Shown in pieces: positions 29,888 to 38,152 of a DNA stretch of 64,000 bases. Origin of the DNA: Mesorhizobium sp. M1E.F.Ca.ET.045.02.1.1 (GTDB taxonomy: Bacteria; Pseudomonadota; Alphaproteobacteria; Rhizobiales; Rhizobiaceae); contig NZ_CP034447.1 in assembly GCF_003952485.1 (NCBI RefSeq), positions 3,176,501 to 3,240,500 of the forward strand, in the 5' to 3' direction. Made by a program: the position numbers and the translations under genes. Every line of letters starts with the position of its first letter. Within the stretch, counting starts at the first letter, position 1. The notes under the pieces are model-generated. The model was not told the origin of the DNA. It did no database searches and saw only the letters and a list, made by a program, of their open reading frames with translations.

Positions 29888-30781
29888 CTAGTCAACTTCC
29901 AGCGTGGGCGCCTCGCCCCTCGCCAGGAGCCGCGCGGCGTCACGGGCCGGAGGCAAGCCGAACTGCCGCGCATATTCACGGCTGAACTGGGAGGCGCTTT
30001 CGTAGCCGACGGTAAAGGCGACACGCGCGGCGTTGCCCGGCTGTGCGATGAGCAGATGGCGGGCCTCGAGCAGACGGACCTGCTTCTGATACTGGATCGG
30101 GCTCATGGCGGTCGCTGCCTTGAAGTGGCGGTGAAACGCGGCGTTGCTCATATGGGTGAGCGCGGCCAGCTCCGTCACATCGATCGGCTCGTTGTAGTGC
30201 GTACGTATCCACTGGGTGGCGCGGCGGATCTGTGACAGGCGGCCGTCGGCGCGGGCGAGCTGGCGCAGCTTTGCGCCCTGCGGGCCTTGCAGCAGCCGAA
30301 ACGCGATCTCCCGTTCGAGCATGGGCGCGAGCACGGGGATCTCGTTCGGCCTGTCGAGCAGCCGCAGCATCCGGCGCCACGCGTCGAGCAGCTCGTCATC
30401 GGCGGGATAGGTCACGAAGTCGTCGCCGCCGGCCGCCGGCTTGTGGTCGATGAGCAATGTGGCGATCAGCTCGATATCGAGGCTGAAAGCAATGGCCATA
30501 TAAGGATGGGCGGCGCTCGCCTCGATCAACTGGCTGGTGGCGGGCGTCTCGACCGCATAGACGAAACAGCTGCCGGCGCCGTAGCGAAGCGTTCGATCGC
30601 CGATCAGCACCGATTTCGTGCCCTGCAGCACGAACAGGGCGGTCGGCTGGCAAAGCTCGGGCAGCGGCGGCGTCGGAACCTCGCTACGGCCGATCGTGAC
30701 GCGCGGAACGGCCGTCCTTGTCCGCCGTCCACGCGCGTGGCGGCCGGCAATTGCGATCAACTCCTGGAGCGCCTCGTTCAT
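29888..30781 (-). CDS. AraC-family transcriptional regulator
   Basis: A 297-aa regulator. The N-terminal half (about residues 35-185) is the AraC_N effector-binding domain (VLQGTKSVLIGDRTLRYGAG). The C-terminal half holds two helix-turn-helix motifs (about 200-290), including DVTELAALTHMSNAAFHRHFKA and VAFTVGYESASQFSREYARQFG. I chose the ATG at 30781; the frame continues upstream through the tandem repeat but that part is repeat translation, not protein. The adjacent SDR gene is divergent, and the 23-bp tandem repeat lies between the two, so the regulator may control that gene and itself. Effector unknown. Confidence 0.9.
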   Translation of the reverse strand: MNEALQELIAIAGRHARGRRTRTAVPRVTIGRSEVPTPPLPELCQPTALFVLQGTKSVLIGDRTLRYGAGSCFVYAVETPATSQLIEASAAHPYMAIAFSLDIELIATLLIDHKPAAGGDDFVTYPADDELLDAWRRMLRLLDRPNEIPVLAPMLEREIAFRLLQGPQGAKLRQLARADGRLSQIRRATQWIRTHYNEPIDVTELAALTHMSNAAFHRHFKAATAMSPIQYQKQVRLLEARHLLIAQPGNAARVAFTVGYESASQFSREYARQFGLPPARDAARLLARGEAPTLEVD

Positions 30782-30820
30782 TGGTTCAGCATTGCCGATC
30801 CGCGCAAGCCGCGCAACGAG

Positions 30821-30932
30821 GTGACGCGCAAGCGCGCACCTAGTGACGCGCAAGCGCGCACCCAAGTGACGCGCAAGCGCGCACCCAAGTGACGCGCAAG
30901 CGCGCACCCAAGTGACGCGCAAGCGCGCACCC
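30821..30932. repeat. Five tandem copies of a 23-bp unit between araC and SDR genes
   Basis: Copies begin at 30821, 30843, 30866, 30889 and 30912; the first is 22 bp long and the last ends at 30932. Each unit starts GTGACGCGCAAGCGCGCACC. Inside each unit is a palindrome, CGCGC-AA-GCGCG. The array begins 40 bp upstream of the araC start and ends 87 bp upstream of the SDR start. The period is about two helical turns. Confidence 0.9.
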
Positions 30933-31019
30933 GACAGGATTAGGCAAGAGGATGAGAGCTTTCGGCGCGCGAAACCGACCGGTTCACGTCATTTCTAGGT
31001 CTCTGCAAAGGAGATGGAT

Positions 31020-31772
31020 ATGACGACACGGAAGAATGCGCTAGTGACCGGCGCCAACAAGGGCATCGGCCTCGAGACTGCCCGCCGGTTGGCGGCGATT
31101 GGGTTCAAGGTCTGGCTCGGCGCCCGGGACTCGAAGCGCGGTACGGCCGCGTCAGAAGCGCTGCGCGGCGAAGGGTTCGACGCCGAATGGCTCGAGCTCG
31201 ACGTCACCAGCGACGAGAGCGTCGCGGCCGCGTCCAAGACCGTCGCGGCGTGGACACCCAGCCTCGATGTGCTGGTCAACAATGCCGGCATCGCCCCAGG
31301 ATATGTCGACGCGCTCGGCCCGGACGGCCGTTACGAACGGCCGCCGAGCCGGGAAGATGTCGACGTCGACATGAAGGCCACCTATGACGTCAACGTCTTC
31401 GGGCCGGTCCGCGTCACCCAGGCATTCCTGCCGCTGCTTTCGGCATCGCCCGCCGCACGCATCGTCATGGTCAGCAGCTATCTCGGCTCGATCGCTCGTG
31501 CGGCTGGCGAGAGTCAGTCACCCATTGTCATGGGCTATGGCAGCTCGAAGACGGCGCTCAATGCCATAACGGTGGCCTTCGCCAGGGAGCTTGCGCCGCG
31601 CGGCATCACGGTCAACGCCGCCGCTCCCGGCTACACCGCGACGGATCTCAACGGGCACAAAGGCCACCGCACGGTGCAGCAGGCGGCCGAGATCGTCGTG
31701 CGCCTGGCGACGCTGGATGCGGGCGGGCCGACCGGCGGTTATTTTGACGAAAACGGGCCGCTGCCTTGGTGA
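31020..31772 (+). CDS. Short-chain dehydrogenase/reductase
   Basis: A 250-aa NAD(P)-dependent oxidoreductase of the SDR superfamily. The cofactor motif TGANKGIG is at about residue 11, NNAG at about residue 88, a catalytic Ser in VMVSSYLGS, and the active-site YGSSK pair (Tyr and Lys) at about 171-175. The ATG at 31020 is chosen because AAGGAG (31008-31013) is six bases away; an ATG at 31014 abuts the site. Divergent from the araC gene, so probably its target. The substrate is unknown; this subclass includes carbonyl-reductase-like enzymes. Confidence 0.9.
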   Translation: MTTRKNALVTGANKGIGLETARRLAAIGFKVWLGARDSKRGTAASEALRGEGFDAEWLELDVTSDESVAAASKTVAAWTPSLDVLVNNAGIAPGYVDALGPDGRYERPPSREDVDVDMKATYDVNVFGPVRVTQAFLPLLSASPAARIVMVSSYLGSIARAAGESQSPIVMGYGSSKTALNAITVAFARELAPRGITVNAAAPGYTATDLNGHKGHRTVQQAAEIVVRLATLDAGGPTGGYFDENGPLPW

Positions 31773-31794
31773 GCGCAGGTGGAATTTTGTTTTG

Positions 31795-31842
31795 ACGCAA
31801 TTCCGGACGGAAAACCGGTGTCCACTTTTCCTGGAATTGCGT
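31795..31842. repeat. Intergenic palindromic repeat, family B, copy 1
   Basis: ACGCAATTCC (31795-31804) and GGAATTGCGT (31833-31842) are the inverted ends around a conserved core GGACGGAAAACCG...CACTTTTCCT. Two further copies occur in this window at 59387-59433 and 63605-63646. The copy lies between the SDR stop and the eda stop, and its last base is the first base of the eda stop codon on the plus-strand map. It may serve as a bidirectional terminator. Confidence 0.75.
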
Positions 31843-32477
31843 TAGGCCAGCTTGCTCGCCTCGCGCGCGAGCGCTTCGATCTCATCCCACTTGCCGGCCT
31901 TGATGAGATCGTCGGGCGCGACCCACGAACCGCCGACGCAGATGACGTTGGGCAGGCTGAGATAGTCGGCGGCATTCTTTGCCGTTATGCCGCCGGTCGG
32001 GCAGAACTTCACGTCGGCGAGCGGCGAGGCGAAGGCTTTCAGCGAAGCGATACCGCCCGACTGCTCGGCCGGAAAGAATTTCAGGAAGCGCAAACCGGCT
32101 TCGCGCGCGGCCATGATCTCACCCGGCGTGATGGCGCCGGGCAGCAGCGGCACGGGGCTGCCCTTCGCCGTGTCCAGAAGCTGGCTGGTGATGCCGGGGC
32201 TGACGATGAATTTCGAGCCGGCGGCGGCTGCCTCGTCGAATTGCCTGGCATCGAGAATGGTGCCGGCGCCAACGATCGCGTCCTCGACCTCGGCCGCGAC
32301 GCGGCGGATCGCTTCCAGGGCGTCGGCTGTGCGCAGCGTAATCTCGATCGCCCTCAAGCCGCCGCGCGACAGAGCACGGGCGAGCGGCACGGCGTCGGCG
32401 ACATTGGCGATCTTGAGCACCGGGATGACAGGTTGACCATTGAGAAGCGACAGGAGCTTTTCGGTCTTGCTGGTCAT
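31842..32477 (-). CDS. eda: 2-dehydro-3-deoxyphosphogluconate (KDPG/KHG) aldolase
   Basis: Cleaves KDPG to pyruvate and glyceraldehyde-3-phosphate in the Entner-Doudoroff pathway, the main sugar route in rhizobia; it may also cleave 4-hydroxy-2-oxoglutarate. The protein has 211 aa, the standard size. The RGGLRAIEITLRTADALEAI motif (residue about 35), GAGTILDARQFDEAAAAGSK (about 90) and the LRFLKFFPAEQSGG segment with the Schiff-base Lys (about 133) are the family signatures. It is not next to edd or zwf, so it is separate from those genes here. Confidence 0.95.
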   Translation of the reverse strand: MTSKTEKLLSLLNGQPVIPVLKIANVADAVPLARALSRGGLRAIEITLRTADALEAIRRVAAEVEDAIVGAGTILDARQFDEAAAAGSKFIVSPGITSQLLDTAKGSPVPLLPGAITPGEIMAAREAGLRFLKFFPAEQSGGIASLKAFASPLADVKFCPTGGITAKNAADYLSLPNVICVGGSWVAPDDLIKAGKWDEIEALAREASKLA

Positions 32478-32625
32478 TCGCTGTTCTCCATTGCGATCGA
32501 TTTCAACCGATTAGCAGAAGGGGTAACCCAAGTCCACGAAGCCAGGGCGTGTCGCGATGTCACGCGGCGGGCCGTTCACTGGCTCTGCCTTGAAACCGCT
32601 TTCAGCACGGTTTAGTGGCATGGCC

Positions 32626-33555
32626 ATGACAACAAGCACGGATATTCAGCCGGTTCGCGTCGCCGCGCTTTACAAGTTTGCCCGGCTCGACGGCATCGAA
32701 GCCCTGCGCGCGACGCTTGCCGCCCTTTGCCTCGAGCGCGGCATCAAGGGCACGCTGCTTCTGGCGCATGAGGGCATCAACGGCACGGTCGCCGGCAGCG
32801 AGGAAGCGATTTCGGCGCTGATCGACCACCTCCAGGCGATCGAAGGGCTTGCCGGGCTGGAGGTCAAATACAGCGCCGCCGCCGACATGCCGTTCCACCG
32901 CATGAAAGTGCGGCTGAAGCGCGAGATCGTCACCATGGGCGTCGACGATCTCGACCCCGCGACCAGCGCCGGCACCTATGTCGCGCCGGCCGACTGGAAT
33001 TCGCTGATCTCGGACGCCGATACATTGGTGATCGACACGCGCAACGCCTACGAGGTGTCGATCGGCACCTTCAAGGGCGCCGTCGATCCGAAAACCGCCA
33101 GCTTTCGCGAGTTCCCGGCCTGGGTCGAGCAGCACCGCGATGAGCTCGAAGGCCGCAAGGTGGCGATGTTCTGCACCGGCGGCATTCGCTGCGAGAAGGC
33201 GACGGCCTATGTGAAGTCGCTTGGCTTCGGCCAAGTCTTCCATCTCAAGGGCGGCATCCTGAAATATCTCGAAGAGGTGCCGGCCGAAGAGAGCCTGTGG
33301 CAGGGCGAGTGTTTCGTCTTCGACGAGCGGGTTTCCGTGTCGCATGGGCTGGCCGAAGGTGATGCCGAGTTGTGCCGTGCCTGCCGGCATCCGCTCACCG
33401 TCGAGGATCGGCTTTCGCCGAAATATGTCATCGGCATCTCATGCCCGCATTGCTTCGAGGCGCGCTCGGAAGAAGACCGCGCCCGCTACGCCGAGCGGCA
33501 TCGCCAGGTCGAGCTGGCGCAGGCGCGAGGCGGCCGGCGCCATATCGGAAGCTAA
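32626..33555 (+). CDS. trhO: tRNA uridine(34) hydroxylase, rhodanese type (UPF0176)
   Basis: Adds the 5-hydroxyl to U34 of certain tRNAs, using oxygen (TrhO, formerly YceA). The protein has 309 aa. An N-terminal acylphosphatase-like domain (about 8-95) contains the [19 protein letters not shown] signature. The rhodanese domain (about 120-220) carries the active-site Cys in [13 protein letters not shown]-terminal Cys-rich region (CRACRHP, then CPHC) may bind zinc. The start is one of two nearby ATG codons, 32620 or 32626; upstream extension lacks support. It stands divergent from eda. Confidence 0.9.
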   Translation: MTTSTDIQPVRVAALYKFARLDGIEALRATLAALCLERGIKGTLLLAHEGINGTVAGSEEAISALIDHLQAIEGLAGLEVKYSAAADMPFHRMKVRLKREIVTMGVDDLDPATSAGTYVAPADWNSLISDADTLVIDTRNAYEVSIGTFKGAVDPKTASFREFPAWVEQHRDELEGRKVAMFCTGGIRCEKATAYVKSLGFGQVFHLKGGILKYLEEVPAEESLWQGECFVFDERVSVSHGLAEGDAELCRACRHPLTVEDRLSPKYVIGISCPHCFEARSEEDRARYAERHRQVELAQARGGRRHIGS

Positions 33556-33674
33556 GCGGCGTCAGTTCCACAAAGCGTCCGCCCGTCATTGTAATGTCAA
33601 CGCGCGGGGCCTACGTCTTGCCGGTCCGAAACTCCGCCCGGGCGCATTCGGCCGGGCCAATTCTGGAGGCATTG

Positions 33675-34382
33675 ATGCTCGACCCCAAGAAGCTGCTCGA
33701 CGACCTTCTCGGCTCGCAAATTCCTGGCACGGGATCGACCGTTCGCGACAAGGCGGGGCAGGCGGTGCAGATGGCGAAGGACAATCCGCTCGCCGCCGGC
33801 GCGCTGGCCGCGGTGCTGCTCGGCACCGGCACAGGCCGGCAGGTGACGGGCGCCGCCATCAAGCTCGGCGGCTTGGCGGCCATCGGCGGCCTCGCCTACA
33901 AGGCCTACCAGAACTATAAGAACGGCGCTGAGCCGGCGCAGGCCCCGGCCACGGGCGAGCCGGAACTGCTGCCGCCGCCCAAGGATACCGCCTTCGACCC
34001 CTCGCAGGCGCCGCAAGGCGAGGCCGAGTTCACGCTGACGCTGGTCAGGGCAATGATCTCCGCGGCCAAGGCGGATGGCCATGTCGACGACGAGGAGCGG
34101 CAGAAGATCGCCGATAAGCTCAAGCTCGCCGGCATCGGGGCGGATGCGGAGAAGTTCCTGATGGCAGAGCTCGAGAGCCCGCTCGACCTCGACGCGCTGG
34201 TCGCCGGCGCCAAGACCGACGCGCAGAAGCTCGAGCTCTACACCGCCTCGCGCCTCACCATCGACCCCGACACCCGCACCGAGCGCGGCTATCTCGATCT
34301 GCTCGCCGGCCGGCTCGGCCTGCCGGACGCGCTGGTCGACCATGTCGAGGCGACGGTCTCGGCGGCGAAGGCGCCGGCTTGA
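33675..34382 (+). CDS. DUF533 (TerB-like) protein
   Basis: A 235-aa protein. An N-terminal amphipathic or glycine-rich part (about residues 40-75, GALAAVLLGTGTGRQVTGAA) may insert into the membrane. A Pro-rich linker is followed by a C-terminal TerB-like all-helical domain (about 110-230) with a conserved acidic DGHVDDEE motif typical of tellurite-resistance and DUF533 proteins and a likely metal site. The ATG at 33675 has CTGGAGG upstream (33663-33669); the frame extends to 33372 within the previous gene without support. Related to E. coli YebE. Its function is unknown. A small RNA gene follows it downstream. Confidence 0.85.
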   Translation: MLDPKKLLDDLLGSQIPGTGSTVRDKAGQAVQMAKDNPLAAGALAAVLLGTGTGRQVTGAAIKLGGLAAIGGLAYKAYQNYKNGAEPAQAPATGEPELLPPPKDTAFDPSQAPQGEAEFTLTLVRAMISAAKADGHVDDEERQKIADKLKLAGIGADAEKFLMAELESPLDLDALVAGAKTDAQKLELYTASRLTIDPDTRTERGYLDLLAGRLGLPDALVDHVEATVSAAKAPA

Positions 34383-34446
34383 GCCGCGTCCAACCGGCGC
34401 TGACAAGTCCGGGTTGGTAAACGCGCTCGTGGCGCGCTGCCGGCCG

Positions 34447-34461
34447 TTAACCTTTCGTTAA
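34447..34461 (+). promoter_or_regulatory. CtrA-type binding site (TTAA-N7-TTAA)
   Basis: TTAA at 34447-34450, seven bases, TTAA at 34458-34461: a perfect match to the CtrA consensus. It is 41 bases before the anti-Shine-Dalgarno motif of the predicted small RNA and at a plausible -35 region for it. It is 208 bases before the following SDR gene, so either could be its target. Confidence 0.6.
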
Positions 34462-34486
34462 CCCAGCAAGCGCATCATTCTAGGCA

Positions 34487-34555
34487 GTCGGACCGGCTTT
34501 TCCTCCTCCCAAGCGCGGTTCAGATCAGGGCGGTCGCCAATGACCGCCCTTTTTG
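34487..34555 (+). ncRNA. Predicted small RNA with looped CCTCCTCCC motif (cuckoo/ar14 type)
   Basis: A short intergenic module between the DUF533 and SDR genes. A first stem pairs GGACCG (34490-34495) with CGGTTC (34516-34521) and holds CCTCCTCCC (34502-34510) in its loop. This anti-Shine-Dalgarno sequence is complementary to the ribosome-binding site. A second stem of perfect 9-bp arms, AGGGCGGTC and GACCGCCCT (34527-34550), plus a T-run (34550-34554) is a strong terminator. This layout is that of the rhizobial ar14 and cuckoo sRNAs and the Rhodobacter CcsR RNAs. No protein reading frame with a ribosome site fits. The 5' end is estimated only: the -10 element is not obvious. Confidence 0.8.
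34527..34554 (+). terminator. Rho-independent terminator of the predicted small RNA
   Basis: Perfect 9-bp arms AGGGCGGTC and GACCGCCCT with a 6-nt loop, followed by five T on the plus strand. Placed 114 bp before the following SDR start and far from the DUF533 stop, so it serves a separate short transcript. Confidence 0.9.
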
Positions 34556-34668
34556 TCGGCCCGTTGTCTTGCCGGCCTCTTCTCTTTTGTCGGCAAGAGC
34601 CGCTTGCCACGGTCCCTATCATTTGCGATGCCACGTGTTCTTCCAGCAATGACCGGGAAGGGATGACG

Positions 34669-35430
34669 ATGACCGCCATGACAGAGAAAACCGCCATCGT
34701 TACCGGCGCCGGCACCGGCATCGGCAAGAGCGTTGCCACGACGCTGCTCCAGGCAGGATGGAACACCGTGTTCTGCGGCCGGCGCAAGAAGCTGCTCGAG
34801 GAGGCGATCGCCGAGGCCGGGAAGACGAGCGCCAAAGCGCTCGCAGTCAGTTGCGACATCAGCAAGGCCGACGAAGTCGACGACATGTTCGAGACCGTGG
34901 TGGAGGCGTTCGGGCGCGTCGACCTGCTCTTCAACAATGCCGGCATGGGTTACAAGTCGACGCTGATCGACGAGATCCCCGTCGAGGTCTGGAACGATGT
35001 CGTGGGCGTCAACCTCACCGGCTCGTTCCTGTGCGCCCGCGCCGCCTTCGGCGTCATGCGCCGGCAAAAGCCGATGGGCGGGCGCATCATCAACAACGGC
35101 TCGGTGTCGGCCTATGCGCCGCGCCCGGGCTCGGCGCCCTATACGGCGACCAAGCATGCCATAACCGGCCTGACCAAGACGCTGGCGCTCGACGGCCGGC
35201 CCTATGACATCGCCTGCGGCCAGATCGACATCGGCAATGCGTTGACCGAGATGGCGCAGCCGATGACGGTCGGCGTGCCGCAGGCCAATGGCTCCATCGC
35301 CGCCGAAGCGGTCATGGATGTCCAGCGCGTCGCCGACGCGGTGCTGCACATGGCGAGCCTGCCGCTCGACGCCAATGTGCTGTTCATGACCGTGATGGCA
35401 ACGAAGATGCCGTTTGTCGGACGCGGGTAA
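34669..35430 (+). CDS. Short-chain dehydrogenase/reductase
   Basis: A 253-aa SDR enzyme. The NAD(P) motif TGAGTGIG is at about residue 14, the NNAG motif at about 89, and the catalytic Tyr-Lys pair in YTATKHAITG at about 160. Start choice: ATG at 34669 has GGGAAGGG seven bases upstream; ATG codons at 34663 and 34678 are alternatives. The ACG-rich end (VMATKMPFVGRG) matches the SDR class that often reduces 3-oxoacyl or glucose-type substrates, but the substrate cannot be assigned. It lies downstream of the predicted small RNA and its terminator, so it has its own promoter. Confidence 0.88.
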   Translation: MTAMTEKTAIVTGAGTGIGKSVATTLLQAGWNTVFCGRRKKLLEEAIAEAGKTSAKALAVSCDISKADEVDDMFETVVEAFGRVDLLFNNAGMGYKSTLIDEIPVEVWNDVVGVNLTGSFLCARAAFGVMRRQKPMGGRIINNGSVSAYAPRPGSAPYTATKHAITGLTKTLALDGRPYDIACGQIDIGNALTEMAQPMTVGVPQANGSIAAEAVMDVQRVADAVLHMASLPLDANVLFMTVMATKMPFVGRG

Positions 35431-35459
35431 CGGCCCCGAGCGCTGATCGAACGCAGCGC

Positions 35460-35813
35460 CTACTCGCCGAGCACCCGCCGCCGCTCCTCGAACTCGTTCT
35501 TGTCGATCTCGCCGCGCGCGAAGCGCTCTTTGAGAATGTCAAGCGCCGTGCGCCCTGGCGGCGGCTGATGGGGTGGCATCACAGCCGGCCCGCCCAGCCA
35601 GCGACCGAGCGGCAGGACGGCGGCTACCAGCACGACAAAAAAGAGGATCATGAACAACGGGCCGAAAATCATCATCCAACCTCCGCCCCACCACATCATG
35701 CCGGGACCATAGGCATACCTGTCGGCATCCGACGCCTGAGCCCAGGCAACGCCGGGCGAAAGGGCCAAGACCACGTTCATCGCCGCAGTCGACCTCAGCA
35801 GACCTTTCTGCAT
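35460..35813 (-). CDS. Small membrane protein with SHOCT domain
   Basis: A 117-aa protein. An N-terminal signal-like segment ending near AWAQ (about residue 26) is followed by a Gly/Trp/Met-rich stretch (GPGMMWWGGGW) and a membrane helix (about 50-72). The C-terminal SHOCT domain (about 88-116) reads LDILKERFARGEIDKNEFEERRRVL. SHOCT domains are short oligomerisation motifs often fused to membrane segments in envelope proteins. Function unknown. Start at the ATG at 35813. Confidence 0.8.
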   Translation of the reverse strand: MQKGLLRSTAAMNVVLALSPGVAWAQASDADRYAYGPGMMWWGGGWMMIFGPLFMILFFVVLVAAVLPLGRWLGGPAVMPPHQPPPGRTALDILKERFARGEIDKNEFEERRRVLGE

Positions 35814-35955
35814 GGGCTTGCTCCATCATTCACACTTGCCATCCTACACCGTCGAGCGGCCGGTATCTTGCGCCAGATCAAACGCGACATGCTTGCGACG
35901 GTCATGCTGAAGGACTCCAGCCGGACCATCGCAAAGACGCGTCTGACGGATTCGC

Positions 35956-36065
35956 TTAAAGCGCGTCGCGATCTTTCAGATTCGCTCCGTGCGCTTTAGG
36001 TTTTTGATTTTACGCATGTCTTTGTCTCCCGAAACCGGTTCCCACTTTCGGGAGACATGCTTTAG
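35956..36065. repeat. Intergenic palindromic repeat, family A, copy 1
   Basis: A 110-bp element. TTAAAGCGC at its start pairs with GCGCTTTA at 35991-35998. A second stem, GCATGTCTTTGTCTCCCGAAA with TTTCGGGAGACATGC, covers the right half, and the whole ends in TTTAG. The same design (AAAGCGC, TCGCG, GATTC, GCGCTTTA, GCATGTC, GACATGC) is seen at 47135-47240. It lies in the 354-bp gap between the SHOCT gene and the aminotransferase 3' end; the rest of that gap holds nothing else clear. Confidence 0.8.
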
Positions 36066-36167
36066 GGCGGGCAGCTCACGAGAGCGGCCCGAGCGAGCTG
36101 ATCTCGACCAACCCGGTGTCGGCTCGGCGAGCCCGCTCGCCATCTCCCTCGAGTGGAGGGTGGAAGC

Positions 36168-37352
36168 TTACTTTGCCAAAAACGCCTCGATCCGCTCCAG
36201 CGCGCGCAGGATGTTCTCCTCGGAATTGGCGTAGGAGAGCCGGACATAGCCTTCGCCGAGCACGCCGAAGTCCGGACCGCCGATCAAGGCCACGCCGGCG
36301 TCTTCCAACAGCGTCGAGGCAAGCTTCTTGGCCTTCCAGCCGGTCTTCGACACGTTGGGGAAGGCATAGAAGGCGCCCTTCGGCGTGATGCAGGAAATGC
36401 CGGGCAGCGCATTCAGCCCTTCGACCACGATCTTCCTGCGGTTGTCGAAAGCGCGCATCATCTTCTCGACATCGTCCTGCGGGCCGTCGATCGCCGCGAT
36501 GCCGGCATACTGGCTCGGCGCGTTGACGCAGGACCAGCAATTGACCGCAAGCTTGCGCACCTTGTCGTAGAGATAGGCGCCCTTTTCGCCGTTCGGCCAG
36601 ATCGACCAGCCCATGCGCCAGCCAGTCATCGCCCAGGTCTTCGACCAGCCGTTGAGCACGATCAGCCTGTCGCGGATTTCCGGGAAATTGAGCAGCGAGC
36701 AATGCGTCTCGCCGTCATAGGTCATGACGTCGTAGATCTCGTCGGACAGGATCGCCACCTGCGGGTGCTTCTCCAATCCCTTGACCAGTTTCTCGATCTC
36801 GGCCCGCGGGGTGACGCCGCCGGTCGGGTTGGCGGGCGAGTTGAGGATCAGGAGCCTTGTCTTCGGCGTGATCAGCGCCAGCGTCTCGTCGGCCGAGAAG
36901 GCGAAGCCGTTCTCCTCTCGGATCGGCACGGGAATAGGCGCGGCGCCGGTGAACTCGATCATCGAGCGGTAGATGGGAAAGCCGGGATCCGGATAGAGAA
37001 TCTCCGCGCCCGGTTCGCCGAACATCAGGATCGCGGCGAACATGGTCGGCTTGCCGCCGGGCAGGATCATCACGTTTTCGGCCGACACCTCGACGCCGGT
37101 CGTGGTCAGCGTGCGGCGCACCACCGCCTCGCGGGTGGCCAGCAGCCCGTTGGCGGGCGTGTAGCCATGATGGCCGTCGCGCAGCGCCTTGATCGCCGCC
37201 TCGACGATGTGCTGCGGCGTCTTGAAGTCGGGCTGGCCGATGCCGAGATTGATGATGTCGCGGCCCTGATGGGCAAGCGCGGTGGCACGCGCGAGCACCG
37301 CGAAGGCATTTTCCTCGCCGAGACGGTCGAAGGCGGCGATCGTGTGGAGCAT
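36168..37352 (-). CDS. PLP-dependent aminotransferase, aspartate aminotransferase fold
   Basis: A 394-aa fold-type I aminotransferase. INLGIGQPDFKTPQHIVEAA (about residue 32) is the substrate and PLP N-terminal motif. NGWSKTWAMTGWRMGW (about residue 228) has the PLP Lys. A SPANPTGGV motif (about 170) and an AGDE-like loop, ILSDEIYDVM, bind the cofactor. Class I/II enzymes with this size act on aspartate, prephenate or branched-chain and aromatic keto acids. The start at 37352 (MLHTIAAFDRL) has GGGA upstream; the frame extends 30 codons further without support. The specific substrate is not certain. Confidence 0.93.
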   Translation of the reverse strand: MLHTIAAFDRLGEENAFAVLARATALAHQGRDIINLGIGQPDFKTPQHIVEAAIKALRDGHHGYTPANGLLATREAVVRRTLTTTGVEVSAENVMILPGGKPTMFAAILMFGEPGAEILYPDPGFPIYRSMIEFTGAAPIPVPIREENGFAFSADETLALITPKTRLLILNSPANPTGGVTPRAEIEKLVKGLEKHPQVAILSDEIYDVMTYDGETHCSLLNFPEIRDRLIVLNGWSKTWAMTGWRMGWSIWPNGEKGAYLYDKVRKLAVNCWSCVNAPSQYAGIAAIDGPQDDVEKMMRAFDNRRKIVVEGLNALPGISCITPKGAFYAFPNVSKTGWKAKKLASTLLEDAGVALIGGPDFGVLGEGYVRLSYANSEENILRALERIEAFLAK

Positions 37353-37435
37353 TTTTCCCGTCCCTGTGGTTCTTACTGTTGGCGAGCGTTTTTGTGAGCG
37401 TCCATTCGCAAAAGTCAAACAGATTGGAGTTCCCC

Positions 37436-38140
37436 GTGCCAAAAAATATTGGGGTGTCGGAAAATCTGAAAGATTGGCAGCCGCGCCCGCGTCCGGAACG
37501 CAAAGCGCTCGAGGGCCGGACCGTCAGGCTCGAGCCGTTGAGCGCCGCAAAACATGGCGATGGGCTTTACGAGGCGTCGTCTGTGGCCGATGTCGATGGC
37601 CGCTTTACCTGGCTGCCGGATTATCCGCCGGAAACCCGCGCCGCGTTCCAGCCATGGCTGGACAAGGTCGAGGCGAGCGAGGATCCGCTGTTCTTCGCTG
37701 TCATCGACAAGGCGAGCGGCAAGGTTGCCGGGCGCCAGACACTGATGCGCATCGATGCCGCCAACGGCGTCATCGAGATCGGCAACATCTATTGGGGGCC
37801 GCTGATCTCGCGCAAGCCGGCGGCGACCGAAGCGCAATTCCTGTTCACCAAATATGCCTTCGACGAGCTCGGCTACCGCCGCTACGAATGGAAATGCAAC
37901 AACCGCAACGAACCGTCGAAGCGCGCGGCCGAACGTTTCGGCTTCAAGTTCGAGGGCATTTTCCGCCAGCATCTTGTGGTAAAGGGCGAAAATCGCGATA
38001 CGGCGTGGTATTCGATCATCGACAAGGAGTGGCCGGCTTTGCGTAAGGCCTATGAGGCCTGGCTCGATCCGGCGAATTTCGATGGCGAGGGCCGCCAGAA
38101 GCGGCGGCTCGAGGATTTCCGCGCCGAATTCGGCGCATAA
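37436..38140 (+). CDS. GNAT acetyltransferase, RimJ/RimL type
   Basis: A 234-aa N-acetyltransferase with an N-terminal signature LEGRTVRLEPLSAAKH, a VIEIGNIYWGP strand, and the acetyl-CoA pyrophosphate loop segment SKRAAERFGFKFEGIFRQH, as in RimJ/RimL and spermidine-type acetyltransferases. The start is the GTG at 37436, which has GGAG seven bases upstream; a TTG at 37379 lies in frame further up. The target amine or protein is unknown. It is divergent from the aminotransferase gene, and the cation diffusion facilitator gene follows in 12 bases, so the two may share a transcript. Confidence 0.9.
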   Translation: MPKNIGVSENLKDWQPRPRPERKALEGRTVRLEPLSAAKHGDGLYEASSVADVDGRFTWLPDYPPETRAAFQPWLDKVEASEDPLFFAVIDKASGKVAGRQTLMRIDAANGVIEIGNIYWGPLISRKPAATEAQFLFTKYAFDELGYRRYEWKCNNRNEPSKRAAERFGFKFEGIFRQHLVVKGENRDTAWYSIIDKEWPALRKAYEAWLDPANFDGEGRQKRRLEDFRAEFGA

Positions 38141-38152
38141 CGGGAGCGCTAG

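Noticed and set aside
30782..30922. N-terminal extension of the AraC regulator through the repeat array
   Set aside because: The extra residues are a translation of the tandem repeat and the family domain begins after Met at 30781.
30821..30932. Tandem repeats considered as a CRISPR array
   Set aside because: Units are directly joined without unique spacers and are only 22-23 bp long. No cas genes are nearby.
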